DNA of 64,000 nucleotides from contig JAGFIQ010000085.1 in assembly GCA_024103495.1 (NCBI GenBank), forward strand, positions 1-64,000. Direction: 5' to 3'. The notes beneath the pieces were generated by a model. That model had not been told where the DNA came from. It did not search any database and was given only the letters and a program-made list of their open reading frames with translations. Origin of the DNA: Aridibacter famidurans (GTDB lineage: Bacteria > Acidobacteriota > Blastocatellia > Pyrinomonadales > Pyrinomonadaceae). Shown here piece by piece: positions 8,783 to 18,063 of this stretch (positions are counted from its first letter, which is position 1; the number at the start of each line of letters is the position of its first letter). A program made the translations under genes and the position numbers.

Positions 8783-9997
8783 TCACGCGCCCATCTTCAC
8801 CTTGTTCTGGCCTTTGACCGGCCGTTTCCTCGCGAGCTTCCTTCCCTTCCGCTCCTTTCTGGGCGTTTGCGTCCTGTGGAGACCGTCCTCGAACGAAAGG
8901 AAGCCGGCGTACTGCGAGATGTTCAAAAGGATCCCGATCGAGACAAGCGTCACAAGGATCGACGATCCGCCGTACGAGATGAACGGCAGCGGGATCCCCT
9001 TCGGAGGCAGGATCGAGATCACGACACTTATATTAAAGAGCGCCTGCACGACGATCCCCGTGATCAGCCCGATCCCGAGCAGCATCCCGAAACGGTCCGG
9101 GGCCAGCAGGGCCGCCCGTGCGCCTCTCCAAAGCAGAAGGCCAAACGCCAGAAGCACGGCCATCGTCCCGATCAGCCCGAGCTCCTCGCCGACCACGGCG
9201 AAGATAAAATCCGAATGCGGGTACGGGAGATAGAAGAGCTTCTGCTGGCCCTGTGCAAAGCCCTCGCCGAGCACTCCCCCGGAACCCAGAGCATAGAGCG
9301 ACTGGACTACCTGGTAACCGGAGCTGTCGGACTTCTCGAACGGGTCCATGAACGCCACAAGGCGCTCCACCCGCCACGGCGCCAACACAACCGCCGCGAC
9401 CCCGACCGCGAGCAGGCACGCACCGACAGCGGCGATGTGCAGGAACTTCGCTCCGCCCGCGAAATAGACCGTGACGAAGACGGCGCAAAGAACGATCAAC
9501 GTACCGAGATCCGGCTCGAAATATATCAGCCCGCCCAACACCGCCAGCGCGAGCACGCACGGAAGCACGGTCTCCTTTATGCTGCCGACGCTGTCCACAT
9601 TCCTCGTCAGGAAATACGCTAGGAAGAGCGGCAGAGTGATCTTCGCGAGTTCCGACGGCTGGAACGAGAATCCCGCAACGCGGATCCACCTCTGTGCCCC
9701 GTTCACGGGCGGAAAGGCGAAGACCGCGGCGAGAAGCACCGCCGTGACAGCGAGCGCGGAATAGACGATCCAGGGCTTCATCAGCCACTTGTAATCGAAC
9801 TTCGAAGCGGCAACCATCAGCACAAGGCCGACGGCCGTAAAGATCAGCTGCTTGTTGAAGTACGCGAAGTACGTCTCGCCGCCCGTTTCCCTGTGCGAGA
9901 TCATCGCCGATGCGCTGTACACCATCACCGCGCCGAACAGCGCGAGCATCGCCGTGAGCACAAGCAGGAACCAGTCCATTCGAAGCTTCTTCGCCAT
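8783..9997 (-). CDS. ftsW: Septal peptidoglycan glycosyltransferase FtsW
   Basis: FtsW is the SEDS-family polymerase that works with the class B PBP FtsI at the septum. I start it at the ATG at 9997 (MAKKLRMDWFLL), 10 bp after the murD stop; the frame stays open upstream but only as a shadow of murD. The resulting 404 residues hold about ten membrane segments, the SEDS signature around HSDFIFAVVGEELGLIG, and the FISYGGSSI motif near the C-terminus. A basic tail rich in Lys/Arg follows. The position between murD and murG is the usual one for ftsW, not rodA. Confidence 0.95.
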   Translation of the reverse strand: MAKKLRMDWFLLVLTAMLALFGAVMVYSASAMISHRETGGETYFAYFNKQLIFTAVGLVLMVAASKFDYKWLMKPWIVYSALAVTAVLLAAVFAFPPVNGAQRWIRVAGFSFQPSELAKITLPLFLAYFLTRNVDSVGSIKETVLPCVLALAVLGGLIYFEPDLGTLIVLCAVFVTVYFAGGAKFLHIAAVGACLLAVGVAAVVLAPWRVERLVAFMDPFEKSDSSGYQVVQSLYALGSGGVLGEGFAQGQQKLFYLPYPHSDFIFAVVGEELGLIGTMAVLLAFGLLLWRGARAALLAPDRFGMLLGIGLITGIVVQALFNISVVISILPPKGIPLPFISYGGSSILVTLVSIGILLNISQYAGFLSFEDGLHRTQTPRKERKGRKLARKRPVKGQNKVKMGA

Positions 9998-10007
9998 ATC
10001 AGAAAAT

Positions 10008-11414
10008 TCAGCCGGCAGAGCCTTCGGCGAGAGACACGCCGAGTCTCGCCACCTCGTTCTTGAAATCGTCGCCCCTTTGCTCGAAACCGCGGTACATATC
10101 GAAGCTGGCGCACGCAGGCGCGAGCAGGACCGTGTCGCCTTTTTCCGCCGCTTCGAACGAGACACCGACCGCTTCAGCCATCGAATCCGCACGGACGGTG
10201 TCCGTCAGTCCGCCGAGCTGTTCGTCGATGTTCGCCGCGTCTTCTCCGATCAGGACCAGCGTCCTGACCCTCGACGCTACCAGATCTGCAAGAGGAGCAT
10301 ACGGCGCGTTCTTGCCGAGCCCGCCGAGTATCAGCACGATCTGCCCTTCGCTTTCGCCGGCGATCGCCTCGAGCGCCTTCAGCGTCGCGTCGACGGAGGT
10401 CGCCTTCGAATCGTTGTAAAAATCGACACCGTCGATCGAGGCGACAAACTCGAGCCTGTGCTCGACGGCGTTGAAATCGTTGACCGCTTCCCGCATCGAT
10501 TCCGGGTCGGCGCCGCAGGCGAGTCCCGCGGCCATCGCGGCAAGCACGTTCTGGACATTGTGGATACCGCGCAGTTTCATCCCGCTCCGGTGCCCGAGCA
10601 CCTTTTCACTCTTTCCCGATCTCGAGACAAGCGCATCGCCGCGAAGGAACAATCCTTCATCGAGTTCTTTCGCCGTCGAAAAGAGCACGGTGTGCGCCTT
10701 GAGGCCCTTTGCCCACGAAGCGGTCATCTCATCGTCCGCGTTCAGGATCGCGACGTCCTCCTGGGTCTGGTTCTCGAACAGCCTGTGCTTCGCGGCGGCG
10801 TAGTCCGTGAACAGGTCGTACCGGTCCATATGGTTCGGCGTCACGTTCAGGCAGATCCCCACGTTCGGGCGAAGATCGACGATCGTTTCGAGCTGGAAGC
10901 TGGAGAGCTCGGCGACGGTCCAGCATTCGTCGGAAGAGGACTCGGCAAGCGAAAGCAAGGGCACTCCGATGTTCCCTCCGACCTGGGTCTCGATCCCCGC
11001 GTTCTTCAGGATCGCCCCGACCAGGCTCGTAGTGGTCGTCTTCCCGTTCGATCCGGTGATCCCGACCAGCCTTCCCTTCAGAAAGCGGTAAGCGAGCTCG
11101 ACCTCGCCGATCACCTCGCCGTCCTTACGGTCCACATAACGCGCCGGCACGACGCTTTTCGGCACGCCCGGGCTGATGACCACCAGATCGATCTGGTCCA
11201 AAAGCCACGAAGGAATGTTCCCGTCGATCAGGCCCACGTTGTGAGAAGTTTTCAAAGAGCGCGCCTCTTCCGACCATTCGGCGAGAGGCTTCTTGTCGTG
11301 AAGCGCGACGACCGCGCCCCGCAAGGCAAGAAAAGCCGCTGAAGCGACACCGCTCTTGCCGGCGCCGAGGACCAGGGCTTTTCTTCCTTCGATCTCCATT
11401 CCCGAGGCGGGCAT
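10008..11414 (-). CDS. murD: UDP-N-acetylmuramoylalanine--D-glutamate ligase
   Basis: MurD adds D-glutamate to UDP-MurNAc-L-Ala. The N-terminal KALVLGAGKSGVASAAFL binds the UDP moiety, and the ATP loop is GITGSNGKTTTTSLVG. The central domain retains HRLEFV and the FYNDSKATSVDATLKAL segment typical of MurD. The length of 468 residues is normal. Two in-frame ATGs are possible, 11414 and 11399; the second lies nearer the conserved start. The gene begins 22 bp after mraY and ends 10 bp before ftsW. Confidence 0.97.
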   Translation of the reverse strand: MPASGMEIEGRKALVLGAGKSGVASAAFLALRGAVVALHDKKPLAEWSEEARSLKTSHNVGLIDGNIPSWLLDQIDLVVISPGVPKSVVPARYVDRKDGEVIGEVELAYRFLKGRLVGITGSNGKTTTTSLVGAILKNAGIETQVGGNIGVPLLSLAESSSDECWTVAELSSFQLETIVDLRPNVGICLNVTPNHMDRYDLFTDYAAAKHRLFENQTQEDVAILNADDEMTASWAKGLKAHTVLFSTAKELDEGLFLRGDALVSRSGKSEKVLGHRSGMKLRGIHNVQNVLAAMAAGLACGADPESMREAVNDFNAVEHRLEFVASIDGVDFYNDSKATSVDATLKALEAIAGESEGQIVLILGGLGKNAPYAPLADLVASRVRTLVLIGEDAANIDEQLGGLTDTVRADSMAEAVGVSFEAAEKGDTVLLAPACASFDMYRGFEQRGDDFKNEVARLGVSLAEGSAG

Positions 11415-11436
11415 TCGGCGCCCGCGAACCGCTTGT

Positions 11437-12579
11437 TTATCTGAGCTTCAATGTCGAAAGGCTCAGGAGCGCGAAAAGTATCGCGATGATGACGAATCTA
11501 AAAACGATCTTCGGCTCCTTCCATCCCACGTACTCGAAGTGATGGTGGAGCGGCGACATCTTGAAGATCCTCGTGCCGGGTCTTCCGCCGCGCTTGGTCA
11601 GTTTGAAAACCGAGACCTGGATCATCACCGAGAGCGCCTCGATGATGAACACGCCGCCGATGAACGGCAGCATGAATTCCTGCTTCGTAAGGATCGCCAC
11701 GGTGCCGAGCGCTCCTCCGATCGCGAGCGACCCCACGTCGCCCATAAAGACTTCCGCCTTTGGCGCGTTGAACCAGAGGAATCCAAGGCTTGCCCCGACC
11801 ATCGCCCCGCAAAAGACCGTCAGTTCGGCCGCCTCCGGCTTGTGCGTGATGTCGAGGTAATCCGCCCAGCGCCGGTCGCTCGCTACATAGGTCAAAGCGG
11901 TCAGAGCGGCCATCGCGATGAATGTAACGCTGATCGCCAGCCCGTCGAGCCCGTCCGTGAGGTTCACCGCGTTCGACGATCCCAGGAGAATGAACACGAT
12001 GAAACCGAGGTAGATCCAGGGGCCTATGTAGCTGATCCCGTCCACCGCCGCGGTCGCCTTAAAGAACGGAATGCTCAGGTTCCAGGGATAATTCGAGACC
12101 AGGTAGAGCCCCACCCAGACTCCGACTGCAACGATCACTTGGCCGAGCAGCTTCTGTTTTCCCGTCAGCCCGAGGTTGCGCTTCTTGACGATCTTTATGT
12201 AATCGTCGGCGAAGCCTATCGATGCAAAGAGCGTTGTCGCGCCAAGCGCGATCCAAAGGTAAATACTGTCAAGCCTTGCCCAAAGCAAGGTCGAAATAAA
12301 CACCGAGCCGATGATCAGGATACCGCCCATCGTGGGCGTTCCGCGCTTCTCCTGATGCATCTCCGGGCCTTCTTCCCGGATCTCCTGGCCGAACTTCATC
12401 TCGGCGAGCTTGCGGATGACCTTTCCGCCGAGAAGGAGCGAGATCAGAAGAGCGGTGATCGTCGCCCAGGTAGTCCGGAACGTGATGTACTGGATCACGT
12501 TCAGGCCTTTGAACACGTACGACTCGCTGGCCGCGCCGTATTCCCTGTAGATAAGTTGATAAAGGAAGAAGTAGAGCAT
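11437..12579 (-). CDS. mraY: Phospho-N-acetylmuramoyl-pentapeptide transferase
   Basis: MraY links phospho-MurNAc-pentapeptide to undecaprenyl phosphate, forming lipid I at the membrane. The 380-residue polytopic protein has the family motifs [13 protein letters not shown], the catalytic [13 protein letters not shown] and the C-terminal [11 protein letters not shown]. About ten membrane segments are visible. It lies 40 bp after murF and 22 bp before murD, in the classic order. Confidence 0.97.
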   Translation of the reverse strand: MLYFFLYQLIYREYGAASESYVFKGLNVIQYITFRTTWATITALLISLLLGGKVIRKLAEMKFGQEIREEGPEMHQEKRGTPTMGGILIIGSVFISTLLWARLDSIYLWIALGATTLFASIGFADDYIKIVKKRNLGLTGKQKLLGQVIVAVGVWVGLYLVSNYPWNLSIPFFKATAAVDGISYIGPWIYLGFIVFILLGSSNAVNLTDGLDGLAISVTFIAMAALTALTYVASDRRWADYLDITHKPEAAELTVFCGAMVGASLGFLWFNAPKAEVFMGDVGSLAIGGALGTVAILTKQEFMLPFIGGVFIIEALSVMIQVSVFKLTKRGGRPGTRIFKMSPLHHHFEYVGWKEPKIVFRFVIIAILFALLSLSTLKLR

Positions 12580-12619
12580 TCTCAGCCTCTCGGATCAGAT
12601 CCCACACTTTCGCGCGGCA

Positions 12620-14080
12620 CTATCCGCCGCTCCGGCCGTGCTCGGCCAGAAGGCGTTCTATCACGCGCTCGGTCCGCACACCTCGTGAACCTTTAACCAA
12701 CACTACATCGCCTTCCCTTACAAGTTCAGAAACGATCCCGCCGGCGGTCTCGGAATCCTCTGCAAAAGAAACATCCGTGAGACCCGCCTCTCTGGCAGCT
12801 TCGACCATTTCTCCGGCGAGCCCGCGCACGCCGATCAGCTTGTCTATTCCCGATCCGGCGAGCCTGCGGCCCGTCTCTCGATGGATCTGCGCCTCTTCGC
12901 TGCCAAGCTCGAGCATCTCTCCGGCGACCACGATCCGCCGCGCCGCATCAGGCGCACCCTCGACAAGTGTCGCGACCATTTTCATTAGCGCGTCGGGATT
13001 CGAGTTGTACGAATCGTTGATCACCGTGAATCCCTCGGCAAACCGGATCACCTCGCCTCTCTGCGGCGGCGGAGCGACGGTGCCAAGGGCTTCCGCGATC
13101 TCGTCCGGCTTCATTCCTAAACAATGTCCCGCCGCGGCCGCGGCAAGCGCGTTCAACACGTTGTGCTTTCCCGACAATGCTAGAGCAACTCTTGCCTCTC
13201 CGTCCGGGGTCTTAAGCGTGAATGCCGTCTCGCCGAAGCGCTTCATTTCCAGATCCCTTGCGGAAACATCCCCAGGGTTGTCGATCCCGTAGGTCAAGAC
13301 CTTGCCGTCGTGCCTTTCGCGCATCCCGATCACGAGCGGATCGTCGGCGTTCAGGATTGCGGTTCCGCCCGGCTTGAGGCCTTCGACAAGTTCCGCTTTC
13401 GCGTCCCGGATCCTCTCGATCGTCCCCAGGTGCTCGATGTGAACCGGAAGCACGTTCAGCTCGATCGCAACGTCGGGCGGAGTGATCGTGCAAAGCCTTG
13501 CGATCTCGCGGTTCGGCGTGGACATTCCCATCTCCAGCACGGCGGCGTCGAATTCCGGATCTTTGGCGAGCTGAAGCACGGTCATAGGGTGGCCCAACCC
13601 GTTGTTCAAATTCTTCGTGTTCTTCAGGATCCGGCGGCCGGAATGCGAAAGCACGTGCGCGGTGAGTTCCTTCGCAGTCGTCTTGCCGGCGCTTCCCGTC
13701 ACGGCGACGACCGGCCTGCCCCAGCCTCTGTAGACTTCCCTCGCCAATGCCTGGAAAGCCGCGATCGCGTCGTCTGCAAAGATCAGCCTGTCCTCGAAAC
13801 GCGAGAGCTCCTCCCCGTGCTCTTCAAACCTGTCCTTCCGGACCACGCAGGCGACGGCGCCTTTTTCAAATGCCGACGGGACGAAACGCGTCGCGTCCAG
13901 AAACTCCCCGTTGAAGCAGTTGTTCGCGAACTCCGGTTGCGAGAACGCAAAAAACAAGTCACCCGCTTTTACTTCCCGTGAATCCGTCGCGAAGGAATTC
14001 ACTTCGATGTCGAGCAAAGCGGGGTTGAATTCTGACGCAGGGGCTGCGTTCATATGATCGATTGCTGTCGAGAGTTTCAA
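12620..14080 (-). CDS. murF: UDP-MurNAc-tripeptide--D-Ala-D-Ala ligase
   Basis: MurF adds D-Ala-D-Ala to the UDP-MurNAc-tripeptide. The ATP loop VTGSAGKTTAKELTAHVL and the segment NDSYNSNPDALMKMV are clear, and the 486-residue length fits. The N-terminus LKLSTAIDHMNAA matches MurF proteins if a TTG at 14080 is used, and this TTG overlaps the ftsI stop by 4 bp (TTGA). An ATG at 14053 would drop nine residues. murE normally sits between ftsI and murF, but here the two touch, so murE must be elsewhere. Confidence 0.96.
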   Translation of the reverse strand: MKLSTAIDHMNAAPASEFNPALLDIEVNSFATDSREVKAGDLFFAFSQPEFANNCFNGEFLDATRFVPSAFEKGAVACVVRKDRFEEHGEELSRFEDRLIFADDAIAAFQALAREVYRGWGRPVVAVTGSAGKTTAKELTAHVLSHSGRRILKNTKNLNNGLGHPMTVLQLAKDPEFDAAVLEMGMSTPNREIARLCTITPPDVAIELNVLPVHIEHLGTIERIRDAKAELVEGLKPGGTAILNADDPLVIGMRERHDGKVLTYGIDNPGDVSARDLEMKRFGETAFTLKTPDGEARVALALSGKHNVLNALAAAAAGHCLGMKPDEIAEALGTVAPPPQRGEVIRFAEGFTVINDSYNSNPDALMKMVATLVEGAPDAARRIVVAGEMLELGSEEAQIHRETGRRLAGSGIDKLIGVRGLAGEMVEAAREAGLTDVSFAEDSETAGGIVSELVREGDVVLVKGSRGVRTERVIERLLAEHGRSGG

Positions 14081-16080
14081 GTCTTGTTCTTTTCAGGGAG
14101 CGCCTTTTCCTTCGGCCTCCTCGCGGCGGTCTTCTCCGTATCGGATTCCTTCTTCAACTGCTTCTCAGGTTTGCGCCCGTTCTCTGCGGCATCGGTCTTC
14201 TTCCGCTCCGGCGCATCCTCGACCGAGTTCTCTTCTTCGCGTACAGGCGCTTCCGGTTCGGTCACGGCAAGCATAGGCGCCTCGGAAGGATCGTCGAACA
14301 AGGGCACATTCTCAGGCACTGTCCCATCGCGAAGAACCTTCAGCTCCGGGAGAACCTGCTGTGCGATCTGTTTGAACACCGGCGCGGCGACCTGGCCGCC
14401 GTAGCGGAGCGCGCCGTTCGGCTCGTCGATCGTAATAGCGATGACGACGCGTGAATCGTTCGCGGGCGCGAATCCCACGAACGACGAGATGTACTTTTCG
14501 CGATTTATTCTTCCCAACTTAGGGTCGTATTTCCACGCCGTCCCGGTCTTTCCGGCCGAGGAATATCCGTGAAGCTGAGCCTGTTTAGCGGTCCCGTTCA
14601 ATACGACCTCGCGCAGCATTCTGCGAAGCTCGCGAGCGGTTTGTTCGCTTACGACGCGTTCGGTAATGGGTTTGACCGCCGAAACCGGTTTTCCATCAGA
14701 TTGTCGAATTTCTTTGAGAATGTGCGGCTGGACTTTCACACCGTCATTGGCAATAGTCGCAAAAGCCACCGCGGTTTGCAACGACGTAACCCCGATTTCA
14801 TAGCCTATCGACATCGAAGCGAGCGTCATCCCGCCCCATTTGTCCGGACCGCTTAAGAGGCCGTCCGCTTCGGCGGGAAGTTCGATCCCGGTCCGCTTCC
14901 CGAAACCGAATTTCCTTACATATTCATAGAAGTCATCCTGGCCGAGCTTCTGCGCGGTGCGGATCGCCCCGACGTTGCTCGACTGTGCGAACGCCTTCGT
15001 GTACGACACCGAACCGATCGCGTGCGAATCGCTGAACGTGTAACCGCCGACTGTAAGGCGTCCGTCGCCGCAGTTCACAAGCGCTTCGGGAGCGATCCTG
15101 CCGGTCTCAAGCGCCCCGCCGTAGGTCACCATCTTCATCACCGACCCCGGCGAGAAATTGTCCTCGACGGCGCGGTTGCGGCGATTGTCGGGATCGACCG
15201 ACGAATACTCGTTCGGATCGAATGTCGGGTAGTTCGCCATCGCAAGTATCTCTCCCGTTTTCGGATCGAGCACGATCGCCTTGCCCGACTTCGCATTCGC
15301 AGCCTTCACTCCCGCCGCGAGAGCCTCTTCCGTCTTGAACTGGATCGAGTGGCTGATCGTCAAAAAGATGTCTTTCGGAGGCTCGCGCTCGGCGCCGGAC
15401 TCGTCATAGACGCGGCCCAAACGGTCGCGCTGAAGGATCTTCTTCACGATCTCGCCCTTCAGCACGTCTTCCTGCGAGAGTTCGATCCCGGACTGGCCCT
15501 TGTCGTCCGCGTTGCTGAATCCGATCACGTGCGAGGCGAGCTGTCCGTACGGATACTCGCGCTTCTGCTCTTTCCTCCATCCGAGCCCGGGATGCGAAAC
15601 GGTCGAAGGTTCCTCATCGGGGTTCTTTGCGAACGCCTTGTTCACCGCCCGGAACGTGCTTTCATCGAGTTTCCGCGCGATCCACAGAAACCGGCGGCCG
15701 TTCTCTTTACCTTCCTTTATCTGAGCGGCAAGCGGGCGCACCTCCAACTTGAGCACCTCAGCGAGCTTCTTCGCGACATCGTCGGCGTCTTCGATCATCT
15801 TCGGATCGGCGAACAGAGAGTTCGCGCGGACGCTCATAGCCAGCACGCGGCCCGTACGATCGAAGATCGTCCCGCGGAGCATCTTGCTCTTGCGCTCGGT
15901 CGTCTGGACCGATTCCGCCTGCGACTTGAGCCAATCCGCCTGAGTTATCTGAAGATGAACGAGCCTTACCCCGATGACCCCGATCCAAAGCATCAGGAAC
16001 GCCACGATGAACATGTAGCGGAGGAATGCGGTCCGCATCGGATCTTTCCGGGTTTTTCGGGCGGCTCGTTTTTTCGGCAT
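14077..16080 (-). CDS. ftsI: Class B penicillin-binding protein, septal transpeptidase FtsI (PBP3)
   Basis: FtsI cross-links septal peptidoglycan together with FtsW. The 667-residue protein has a basic cytoplasmic tail, one membrane segment (about 19-40), the PBP dimerisation domain beginning at LRGTIFDRTGRVLA, and a transpeptidase domain with all three motifs: S313-VMK (SxxK), S367-S-N369 (SxN) and K511-TG. There is no PASTA domain. The last 90 or so residues form a charged Glu/Lys/Arg-rich tail (EEENSVEDAPERKK and onward) that is likely disordered. It starts 6 bp after ftsL. Confidence 0.96.
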   Translation of the reverse strand: MPKKRAARKTRKDPMRTAFLRYMFIVAFLMLWIGVIGVRLVHLQITQADWLKSQAESVQTTERKSKMLRGTIFDRTGRVLAMSVRANSLFADPKMIEDADDVAKKLAEVLKLEVRPLAAQIKEGKENGRRFLWIARKLDESTFRAVNKAFAKNPDEEPSTVSHPGLGWRKEQKREYPYGQLASHVIGFSNADDKGQSGIELSQEDVLKGEIVKKILQRDRLGRVYDESGAEREPPKDIFLTISHSIQFKTEEALAAGVKAANAKSGKAIVLDPKTGEILAMANYPTFDPNEYSSVDPDNRRNRAVEDNFSPGSVMKMVTYGGALETGRIAPEALVNCGDGRLTVGGYTFSDSHAIGSVSYTKAFAQSSNVGAIRTAQKLGQDDFYEYVRKFGFGKRTGIELPAEADGLLSGPDKWGGMTLASMSIGYEIGVTSLQTAVAFATIANDGVKVQPHILKEIRQSDGKPVSAVKPITERVVSEQTARELRRMLREVVLNGTAKQAQLHGYSSAGKTGTAWKYDPKLGRINREKYISSFVGFAPANDSRVVIAITIDEPNGALRYGGQVAAPVFKQIAQQVLPELKVLRDGTVPENVPLFDDPSEAPMLAVTEPEAPVREEENSVEDAPERKKTDAAENGRKPEKQLKKESDTEKTAARRPKEKALPEKNKT

Positions 16081-16086
16081 ATTCGT

Positions 16087-16659
16087 TTATCGGCGTGCGG
16101 CTTCGTCGATGATCCTGCTTCGGGTTCCCTTCGCCGGCTCGGCCTCGTCTGCTTCGGCGGGTTTCGACAATTTCGACGGTGCTGTCTTTACGGTCTTCAC
16201 CACTCGCGGCTTGTCCGCGACCGCGGCGGAAGAAGGCAGACTCTTCTTATCGCCCCGCGCAGCATAGGTCCGGACCGCGGCCGAATCATCCGGCTGATCC
16301 GTTTCGACCGAAGCTAGTGTCGATTCGGGCAATTCGCCGAGCGGCTGCAGGTTGTGAACCGTAGTCCCGCGGAAACCGAGCTTCATCGCGGCCTGCTTGA
16401 TCTCGTACGGCGAAAGCGCGCCTTCTTTCCGAAGCTTTAGCCTCCGGTTGCGGCTTTTAAGGTCCTCGATCTGCGAACGGAGCCGCGAGTTCTCGATCCC
16501 GTAGTCCATCGAGTAGAAGTGCTGCTGCGCGGCAAAGAAGAATCCCGCGGCGACAACGGCCGCGCAGAGGATCGTTGCAAGGCAGAATTTCCAGGGCAGG
16601 GGTTCTTTCTGACGCCTCACGCGGGGAACGGAGGGTTTGGTGAACTTCTTTTTTCTCAT
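16087..16659 (-). CDS. ftsL: FtsL-like cell division protein
   Basis: This protein has a short basic cytoplasmic segment, one membrane helix (FCLATILCAAVVAAGFFFAA) and a leucine-zipper-like coiled coil (ENSRLRSQIEDLKSRNRRLKL). That architecture and its place between rsmH and ftsI identify it as the FtsL component of the FtsQLB complex, though the sequence itself is poorly conserved. I use the ATG at 16659 (MRKKKFTKP), 16 bp after rsmH, giving 190 residues; the frame is open further upstream into rsmH. A Ser/Ala/Lys-rich tail of about 80 residues after the coiled coil is longer than in model FtsL proteins. Confidence 0.85.
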   Translation of the reverse strand: MRKKKFTKPSVPRVRRQKEPLPWKFCLATILCAAVVAAGFFFAAQQHFYSMDYGIENSRLRSQIEDLKSRNRRLKLRKEGALSPYEIKQAAMKLGFRGTTVHNLQPLGELPESTLASVETDQPDDSAAVRTYAARGDKKSLPSSAAVADKPRVVKTVKTAPSKLSKPAEADEAEPAKGTRSRIIDEAARR

Positions 16660-16675
16660 TTTGGTTTTACCGGGG

Positions 16676-17641
16676 CTAAACTGCTTGTTTCTTCTGACAT
16701 GCTCGAAGCTTTGCGCTTCGGGCACGGGGATTTTCAGAAATTTCCTCTTCCGATGGGATCGTCGGTTTGCGGGTCAGGATCGCGACCTGCTCGGTCATTC
16801 CGCAAACGCACTTCGGGAACTTCGGAGGGCAGAAACACCGGCCGGCGGCCTTCTGCATCGACTGCTTGACCACCCTGTCCTCGAGCGAGTGAAAGGTGAT
16901 CACTGCCAGCCTGCCTCCTGCAGACAAAAGACTGATCGAATCGGCGATGAAACCCTCGATGATCTCGATCTCGCGGTTGACCGCTATCCGGAGCGCCTGG
17001 AACGTTCGCGTCGCGGGATGGATCCTGTCTCCGGGCTTTTTTCTGACCGCTCCGGCAACCAGTTCGGCAAGTTCCCCGGTCGTTGTGACCGGTTCGCCTC
17101 TCTCGCGTCTCTCGACGATCCTGCGCGCGATCCGCCTCGAATGCCTTTCCTCGCCGAACCTGTAGATCACGTTCGCGAGGTCCTGTTCGGAAAGCCTTTC
17201 GAGAAGCTCCGCGGCGGTCTCGTCGTCTGAGTCAGGGTCCATCCGCATATCGAGCGGCGCGTCGTACCTGAAACTGAACCCGCGCGTTTCGCTGTCCAGC
17301 TGGAGCGAGGAGATCCCGAGGTCTGCGAGAATGCCGTCGACCTCGTTCCTGCCGGCTTCGCGAACGACCTCGCGTATGTCGGAGAAGTTCGCGTGAAAGT
17401 ACTGCACGCGGTCGGAATAGGCCCGAAGCCTCTCTTTCGCAAGTTCGATCGCCTCGCGGTCGCGGTCGATCGCGATTATCTCAAGCGTTTCGGAGGCCCG
17501 GAGTATCGCTTCGGTATGGCCTCCAAGACCGAGGGTCGCATCGACGATCACCCGCCGGGAAGCGGGTTCGAGGCCCGCGAGCACCTCGTCCGGCATCACC
17601 GGCCGGTGCAGGGTCTCAGATTTGTCTGCTTCGTCTTTCAA
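16676..17641 (-). CDS. rsmH: 16S rRNA (cytosine-1402-N4)-methyltransferase
   Basis: RsmH (MraW) methylates C1402 of 16S rRNA and is a regular member of the dcw cluster. The N-terminal HRPVMPDEVLAGL and the AdoMet-binding DATLGLGGHTEAIL are conserved, as are LADLGISSLQLD and the C-terminal RSAKLRACQK. The frame opens with TTG at 17641; no ATG or GTG lies close enough to include the conserved HRPV start, so TTG is the likely initiator. It is the first gene of the cluster. mraZ, which usually precedes it, is not found upstream. Confidence 0.95.
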   Translation of the reverse strand: MKDEADKSETLHRPVMPDEVLAGLEPASRRVIVDATLGLGGHTEAILRASETLEIIAIDRDREAIELAKERLRAYSDRVQYFHANFSDIREVVREAGRNEVDGILADLGISSLQLDSETRGFSFRYDAPLDMRMDPDSDDETAAELLERLSEQDLANVIYRFGEERHSRRIARRIVERRERGEPVTTTGELAELVAGAVRKKPGDRIHPATRTFQALRIAVNREIEIIEGFIADSISLLSAGGRLAVITFHSLEDRVVKQSMQKAAGRCFCPPKFPKCVCGMTEQVAILTRKPTIPSEEEISENPRARSAKLRACQKKQAV

Positions 17642-17992
17642 AGAACAGAACCCGAGTGAAAGTTATTGTTTTTATTGTGGAAAAGGCGCCTTGAGTTCCG
17701 GGGGTTCGAACCTCATCGGGATGAGAGAGCGCGATTTTCGTTACCGACCGTCCTGTTGCCGTGTAACCAAGACCTTTTCCGCTTTCAATTTATTTGGGGA
17801 AGTGCTTAAAACGTCCTCTGTCTTAAACACATTGTCGGAGTGGCTTTTGTTTGTCTAATTCCTCTTTTTAGACTGCTTCCAACGAATTACGGGCAATTCT
17901 ACGCTCGAAGGTTAAGCAATGTCAAGATAATTGAGCCTGATTTTTAATCAACTGCTTAATATTTTGAGGAATTTCGCGTTTGTTCGGCGGAT
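17642..17992. other. Intergenic region upstream of rsmH; no mraZ
   Basis: This gap between the divergent rsmH and ZIP genes holds no convincing reading frame on either strand. In particular no MraZ (SpoVT-AbrB fold) is encoded, and I see no array of GTGGG-type MraZ boxes. It probably carries the dcw promoter on the minus strand, but no -35/-10 pair stands out there. Confidence 0.6.
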
Positions 17993-18019
17993 TTCACATT
18001 GCCGGCTTCAATGTATAAT
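17993..18019 (+). promoter_or_regulatory. Candidate promoter for the ZIP transporter gene
   Basis: A consensus TATAAT (18014-18019), preceded by TG, lies 44 bp upstream of the ATG at 18064. A TTCACA (17993-17998) matches the -35 at five of six positions, but the spacer is only 15 bp. Confidence 0.45.
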
Positions 18020-18063
18020 GTCCTTCGCTCCGGACAAGCCGCTCCGGCACGGCCTATTCAGAT

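Noticed and set aside
9852-11342. 496-residue plus-strand open frame over murD and ftsW
   Set aside because: Antisense shadow of two conserved dcw genes, with no domain or ribosome binding site.
17690-17790. T-arm-like GGTTCGAACC near rsmH on the minus strand
   Set aside because: No D-arm, anticodon arm or acceptor stem pairs with it, so it is not a tRNA.
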